In this document: positions 6,806-9,946 of the stretch, in pieces
Position numbering within the stretch: the stretch's first letter is position 1
Layout of the letters: each line of letters begins with the position of its first letter
Origin: Pyramidobacter sp.
GTDB taxonomy: Bacteria > Synergistota > Synergistia > Synergistales > Dethiosulfovibrionaceae
Assembly: GCA_017940445.1 (NCBI GenBank)
Contig: JAGAYQ010000470.1
Span: 1 to 9,946 of the forward strand
DNA: 9,946 nucleotides
Direction: 5' to 3'
Notes under the pieces: generated by a model
Seen by the model: the letters and a program-made list of their open reading frames with translations, nothing else
Told to the model about the DNA's origin: nothing
Database searches by the model: none
Made by a program: the position numbers and the translations under genes

Positions 6806-6883
6806 TGGTCGGGACGAGAGGATTCGAACCTCCGACCACCTGAACCCCATTCAGGTACGCTAGCCAGACTGCGCTACGTCCCG
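6806..6883 (-). tRNA. tRNA-Pro (anticodon GGG)
   Basis: Read on the minus strand, the 78-nt gene folds as a full cloverleaf: acceptor CGGGACG/CGTCCCG, D stem GCGC/GCGT (one G-T pair), anticodon stem CCTGA/TCAGG with loop ATGGGGT giving anticodon GGG followed by G37, variable loop TGGTC, T stem GGAGG/CCTCT with the TTCGAAT loop, discriminator A and an encoded CCA. C1-G72 and the GTAGCGCAG opening of the D arm are characteristic of bacterial proline tRNAs. It reads CCC and CCU codons. It has its own consensus promoter (about a 9-nt 5' leader) and terminator. No attachment-site duplication or integrase is seen near it. Confidence 0.98.
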
Positions 6884-6898
6884 CTCACAACACGGAGC

Positions 6899-6927
6899 AT
6901 TATAGCCGTTCGATCTTAACCTGTCAA
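6899..6927 (-). promoter_or_regulatory. Exact-consensus sigma-70 promoter of the tRNA-Pro gene
   Basis: On the minus strand TTGACA (6927-6922), a 17-bp spacer and TATAAT (6904-6899) match the consensus at all twelve positions. An A/T-rich stretch rich in T (6928-6945) precedes it and may act as an UP element. The predicted start is about 9 nt before the mature tRNA 5' end, typical of stable-RNA promoters. Confidence 0.93.
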
Positions 6928-6984
6928 GCGGAAAAAAGAAAATCGCAACAAACAATTTTTCCCGGTGAAAATATCATCACTCGG

Positions 6985-7086
6985 ATGTACAATGTGCAGG
7001 GTGAAACAAACGACTTTTTGAGAAACGACATCGCGCCGGAACGGATAAAATTCGTGCCCGCGCATGAAGTGACCAAACTGAAATGA
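6985..7086 (+). CDS. Possible 33-codon leader ORF coupled to ychF
   Basis: An ATG-started frame encodes MYNVQGETND..., rich in charged residues and ending EVTKLK. Its TGA (7084-7086) overlaps the ychF ribosome binding site GAGGGA, an arrangement that favours translational coupling. Codon choice is not unlike that of the neighbours and the frame remains open upstream of the ATG, but there is no clear ribosome binding site for the ATG. I do not recognise the peptide. A weak promoter-like pair (GTGAAA, 17 bp, TACAAT at 6988-6993) overlaps its first codons; if that is the ychF promoter, this ORF would not be translated from this ATG. Confidence 0.3.
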   Translation: MYNVQGETNDFLRNDIAPERIKFVPAHEVTKLK

Positions 7087-7090
7087 GGGA
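7085..7090 (+). promoter_or_regulatory. Ribosome binding site of ychF
   Basis: GAGGGA, 6 nt from the TTG at 7097. This spacing selects the second of two in-frame TTG codons (7091 and 7097) as the start. The first two bases are shared with the TGA stop of the small upstream ORF. Confidence 0.7.
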
Positions 7091-7096
7091 TTGCTC

Positions 7097-8188
7097 TTGA
7101 AACTGGGAATCGTCGGTTTGCCGAACGTCGGCAAAAGCACGCTGTTCAACGCGATCACATCGGCGGGGGCCGAAGCGTCTAACTACCCCTTCTGCACCAT
7201 TGAGCCGAACGTCGGCGTTGTTGAGGTGCCTGATCCCCGCCTGAAAGTGTTGGCGGACATGTTCCACTCGGTAAAGATCACTCCGGCTGTCGTCGAGTTT
7301 TACGACATCGCGGGCCTGGTCCGGGGAGCCAGCAAAGGCGAAGGACTGGGAAACAAGTTTCTTGCCAACATCCGCGAAGCAAGTGCGATCGTGCAGGTCG
7401 TCCGCTGTTTTGAGGATCCCAATATCGTCCACGTTGACGGTTCTGTCGACCCGCTGCGCGACATAGAGACGATCGAACTGGAGCTGATCCTCTCTGATCT
7501 TGAGATGATCGAGCGCAATCTCGTCAAAGTCGAAAAGCTGGCCAAGGCCGACCGCAAGCTTGCGCCCAGCCTTGATCTGCTCAAAAAAGTGAAGGAAACG
7601 CTCGAAGCCGGCAAGCTCGTGCGCACGCTCAGCCTTACAGACGAGGAGAAAGCATATCTGCACGGTCTGAACCTCCTCTCCGACAAGCCGATGCTCTATG
7701 TCGCCAACATCGCTGAGGGCGACGTCGGCAAGCCACAGCTGAACGAATATGCTCAGCGCGTCTGCGATCATGCCCGCAATGAAGGAGCGGAGTTCGTTGC
7801 GATCTGTGCACAGATCGAAGCCGAAATCGCCGAGCTGGCTGACGACGAAAAAGCCGAATACCTTGAAGCGCTGGGGCTGAAAGAGGCGGGGCTCGACCGA
7901 CTCATCTCCGCGGGATACCGGCTGCTGGGTCTGATCTCGTTCCTGACTGCCGGGGAGAAGGAGTCCCGCGCCTGGACGATCCGCCGCGGCACGCTGGCGC
8001 CGCAGGCTGCCGGCACTATCCACAGCGATTTTGAGCGCGGCTTTATCCGTGCGAAGATCGTCAGCTATGAGGACCTGATCGCCTGCGGCTCGCTCGCTGA
8101 AGCCAAGGCAAAGGGCCTGCTCCGTTCTGAAGGAAAAGAATATGAGATGAAAGACGGGGATGTTGTCGAATTCCTCTTTAACGTGTAA
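7097..8188 (+). CDS. ychF: Redox-regulated ATPase YchF (OBG family)
   Basis: This is a universally conserved P-loop protein of the OBG family that binds ribosomes and prefers ATP over GTP; its cellular role is linked to translation and oxidative-stress responses. The 363-residue length is standard. The P-loop GLPNVGKST is at 7-15, NYPFCTIEPN at 29-38, the switch-II/G3 stretch DIAGLVRGASKGEGLGN at 70-86, and the G4 position reads NIAE (204-207) instead of NKxD, the feature that gives YchF its ATP preference. A helical insertion spans about 130-190, and the C-terminal TGS domain runs from SFLTAGEKE (281) to the end. The start is TTG at 7097, which gives the usual MKLGIVGLPNVGKS N-terminus; TTG is uncommon and may hold expression down. 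Its promoter is not certain. A 57-bp gap with a small hairpin separates it from the next gene on the same strand. Confidence 0.97.
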   Translation: MKLGIVGLPNVGKSTLFNAITSAGAEASNYPFCTIEPNVGVVEVPDPRLKVLADMFHSVKITPAVVEFYDIAGLVRGASKGEGLGNKFLANIREASAIVQVVRCFEDPNIVHVDGSVDPLRDIETIELELILSDLEMIERNLVKVEKLAKADRKLAPSLDLLKKVKETLEAGKLVRTLSLTDEEKAYLHGLNLLSDKPMLYVANIAEGDVGKPQLNEYAQRVCDHARNEGAEFVAICAQIEAEIAELADDEKAEYLEALGLKEAGLDRLISAGYRLLGLISFLTAGEKESRAWTIRRGTLAPQAAGTIHSDFERGFIRAKIVSYEDLIACGSLAEAKAKGLLRSEGKEYEMKDGDVVEFLFNV

Positions 8189-8194
8189 TATAAC

Positions 8195-8218
8195 AGACTG
8201 TCAGTAAAAATACAGTCT
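8195..8218. repeat. Small inverted repeat between ychF and the next gene
   Basis: AGACTGT and ACAGTCT are separated by 10 bp. No T tract follows, so it is not a convincing terminator. It could be an mRNA-stabilising hairpin or a binding site in the short intergenic gap. Confidence 0.4.
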
Positions 8219-8245
8219 CCAAATTACGAAAGGATCGTGTAAAAA

Positions 8246-8686
8246 ATGCCAATGCCTATGCAGATCAGTCTTGATGAAGTCCTCTCGATGCTTTTGTCGC
8301 GCGTCGATGCGATGACGATGGCGAACGAGAACATGAAGAGCAAGTTCAACATCCTGGCCCGTGCCCTTTACAAAAAGGGTCTGCTGACCGACGACGACAT
8401 CCTTCAGTCGGTGCGCGACGAGCACCAGCTGCTCCTCGATCTCGGCGCGATCAAGGCGATGCCCGATGATGAAACACTGAAGTCTGTTGCTGATAACGTC
8501 ACTCAGTGGGTGAAAAATGACGCCGAAGCGATCAGGCAGAGCATGAAGGAATACGAAGCCAAGGTCAAGGCGATGATCGAAGAGGAAGAGAAAAAGCCTC
8601 GTCTTGACGTCGCTTCCGCCGCCGACCTTCAGCGCCTCGACAGAATGAGCGGAAACTCTCAGGGGAGCCGTCTGATCGTTCCGTAA
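8246..8686 (+). CDS. Conserved-looking protein of unknown function, 146 aa
   Basis: I do not recognise this protein. It is soluble (no signal peptide or membrane segment) and strongly helical. The N-terminus is methionine-rich (MPMPMQISLDEVLSMLLSRV), and residues 60-80 read as a short amphipathic region with DEHQLLLDLGAIKAMPDDE. Residues about 85-125 form a charged, probably coiled-coil helix ending in a run of glutamates and lysines (EEEEKK), followed by a polar tail. It has a single cysteine-free chain and no visible catalytic motif. Codon use matches the neighbours, so it is probably a resident gene. The ATG at 8246 follows AAAGGA by 11 nt, a long spacing; a second ATG lies two codons later. 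It is on the same strand as ychF with a 57-bp gap and may be co-transcribed. A scaffold or adaptor role is possible, but nothing in the sequence proves it. Confidence 0.85.
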   Translation: MPMPMQISLDEVLSMLLSRVDAMTMANENMKSKFNILARALYKKGLLTDDDILQSVRDEHQLLLDLGAIKAMPDDETLKSVADNVTQWVKNDAEAIRQSMKEYEAKVKAMIEEEEKKPRLDVASAADLQRLDRMSGNSQGSRLIVP

Positions 8687-8740
8687 GGAAACGGCCGTCC
8701 TCAATTGATTAACGCTGAAAGCCGAGGCGACGGTCACAAA

Positions 8741-9946
8741 ATGAAAAGCAGCTTATGGCGTCAGACAGCTGTGCGTATTGTGCAAACTTGGCGGTCATGG
8801 GGCGCCTGTGAGCCGGCCGTTGCCCTGATCGATGCGGGGCTCCTCTGTCTGGCGGTGTTCGTCAGCTACGCACTGCGTTTTTCTATTTTTCTTGACGATG
8901 CAGCCGGGTATGGGCTCGTTCCTGTCCTGCTGCTGTACACCGCCGGAGTGATGCTGTCGTTCTTCCTTTGGGGCGTCTATCGCGTTTACTGGCTTCAGAC
9001 GAGCATCGAAGAAATGCTCCTGCTGATGAAAGCCTATTTCGTTCCCTGCACGGTTCTGTGTGCTGCGTACTGGCTCCTGAAACCGCCTTTTATCGTGCCA
9101 CGAAGCGTCTTAGGAATGCTCGTGCTGGGTGGCTTTGTGCTCCTCGCTGCGGTGCGCTTCAGCTGGCGTGTGACCGGAGGACAAAGCTCGCCGAGCCGGG
9201 GACGCAGAGCATTGATTGCCGGGGCAGGGGAGGCGGGAGTCATCCTCGCCCGCGACGTACGGAGAAATCGTTCTGATCTTGACATCGTCGGCTTTCTTGA
9301 CGACGATCCTGCGAAGCAGAACAAGATGATCGCCGGCGTTCCGGTGCTGGCAGGATTGGAAAAGATCGCTGAGATCGTACGGGCATATCAGATCAGCGAT
9401 GTGCTCGTCGCGCTTCCGTCGGCGCCTGCTGCCCGCGTTCGGCACATCCTTGCTCAGGCGATGCCGACCGGCGTTTCGCTGCGCCTGCTGCCGAATCTGC
9501 GTGAGCTTGCCGGCGGAGCGGTGACGATGAACACGCTTCGCCCCGTGCGGCTGGAAGATCTCCTTTCCCGTGATCCGGTCGCGCTTGATTCTGAACAGAT
9601 CGGCGCGCTGCTTCGCGGCACGACTGTGATGATCACTGGAGCAGGCGGATCGATCGGCAGCGAGATCGTCCGGCAGCTGCTCCCTTATGGACCGAAGCAG
9701 CTGGTACTGGTCGGCCATAGCGAGTTCTCGATCTATTCACTTCTGGAAGAGCTCAGCGGGCGAGCGGAAAATATTGCCCTGACCCCAGTAATAGCCGACG
9801 TTGCCGATCGCGAGACGATGGAGCGCATCATTCGTGCCTGGAAGCCGGATGTGATCTTCCATGCAGCGGCGCACAAGCACGTGCCGCTGATGGAGGCCAA
9901 CGCGCATGAAGCCGTGCGCGTGAACTGCCTGGGGACGTGGAATGTC
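8741..9946 (+). CDS. Membrane-anchored nucleotide-sugar 4,6-dehydratase/epimerase (PglF/WbpM/CapD family), 3' end outside window
   Basis: This is a polysaccharide or glycan biosynthesis enzyme; family members convert UDP-N-acetylglucosamine to a 4-keto-6-deoxy sugar at the inner membrane. The 402 codons seen are about two thirds of the usual 600-650. Four membrane segments lie near 27-47, 57-79, 91-113 and 121-140. A CoA-binding-like Rossmann domain opens with ALIAGAGEAG (157-166) and includes VGFLDDDP (183-190). The SDR catalytic domain opens with the NAD-binding TGAGGSIGSE (299-308), then HSEFSIYSL (326-334) and HAAAHKHVPLME (374-385). The catalytic Asp/Glu/Lys region lies beyond the edge, so dehydratase versus epimerase cannot be decided. 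The start is uncertain: ATG 8741 has only a weak ACGG 7 nt upstream, and a TTG at 8705 is an alternative. The frame runs open to the last base. It follows the unknown gene by 54 bp and could be the first gene of a surface-glycan cluster. Confidence 0.94.
   Translation, partial: MKSSLWRQTAVRIVQTWRSWGACEPAVALIDAGLLCLAVFVSYALRFSIFLDDAAGYGLVPVLLLYTAGVMLSFFLWGVYRVYWLQTSIEEMLLLMKAYFVPCTVLCAAYWLLKPPFIVPRSVLGMLVLGGFVLLAAVRFSWRVTGGQSSPSRGRRALIAGAGEAGVILARDVRRNRSDLDIVGFLDDDPAKQNKMIAGVPVLAGLEKIAEIVRAYQISDVLVALPSAPAARVRHILAQAMPTGVSLRLLPNLRELAGGAVTMNTLRPVRLEDLLSRDPVALDSEQIGALLRGTTVMITGAGGSIGSEIVRQLLPYGPKQLVLVGHSEFSIYSLLEELSGRAENIALTPVIADVADRETMERIIRAWKPDVIFHAAAHKHVPLMEANAHEAVRVNCLGTWNV

Noticed and set aside
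6806..6883. tRNA gene as an integration site for a mobile element
   Set aside because: No integrase, no direct repeat of the tRNA 3' end nearby, and the neighbours are housekeeping genes.
6977..8023. A 348-codon minus-strand frame opposite ychF and its leader
   Set aside because: Antisense shadow; the ychF frame carries all the conserved motifs, and the shadow has a composition typical of reverse-read coding DNA.
8687..8740. Terminator between the unknown gene and the dehydratase gene
   Set aside because: CCGTC/GACGG and CTC/GAG can pair only with a bulge and a large loop, and no T tract follows.
8968..9276. A 102-codon plus-strand frame inside the dehydratase region
   Set aside because: Out of frame with the continuous 402-codon dehydratase frame, which carries the membrane segments and nucleotide-binding motifs.

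Overview
The window is an ordinary-looking piece of a bacterial chromosome, moderately GC-rich by eye, with dense genes and short intergenic gaps carrying strong intrinsic terminators. The gene set (ABC importer with a secreted binding protein, catabolic-type glutamate dehydrogenase, RecQ, RsmA/KsgA, YchF, membrane-anchored nucleotide-sugar dehydratase) fits an amino-acid-fermenting anaerobe. My impression is a member of the Synergistota, but this rests on the overall feel of the proteins and gene mix and is a low-confidence inference. No phage, insertion sequence, CRISPR array or clear horizontally acquired island is visible.

Layout. Positions 22-2145 (minus strand) hold a binding-protein-dependent importer of the Fe(III)/2-aminoethylphosphonate type: a secreted substrate-binding protein, then a terminator-like hairpin, then a permease whose reading frame stops at a TAA exactly where homologous two-module permeases continue. 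Positions 2346-3662 hold a monocistronic glutamate dehydrogenase gene (gdhA, minus) with a perfect ribosome binding site and two 3' hairpins. Positions 3656-4021 are a 366-bp AT-rich gap with two inverted repeats just ahead of recQ (plus strand, 4022-5863). recQ converges on rsmA/ksgA (minus, 5919-6743), and the two stop codons form the two outer ends of one long symmetric terminator. Upstream of rsmA, on the same strand, is tRNA-Pro(GGG) with an exact-consensus promoter and its own terminator. Divergent from the tRNA is a rightward cluster: a possible 33-codon leader ORF, ychF (TTG start), a 146-residue protein I do not recognise, and the first 402 codons of a polysaccharide-biosynthesis dehydratase that runs off the right edge.

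How the parts relate. rsmA, the tRNA and ychF are translation-related housekeeping genes. gdhA and the importer serve nitrogen/amino-acid metabolism and uptake, and recQ serves DNA repair. I do not see an obvious new multi-gene system. The observations most worth a second look are the in-frame TAA in the permease, the stop-codon-sharing terminator, the translationally coupled small ORF before ychF, the inverted repeats ahead of recQ, and the unrecognised protein at 8246-8686.
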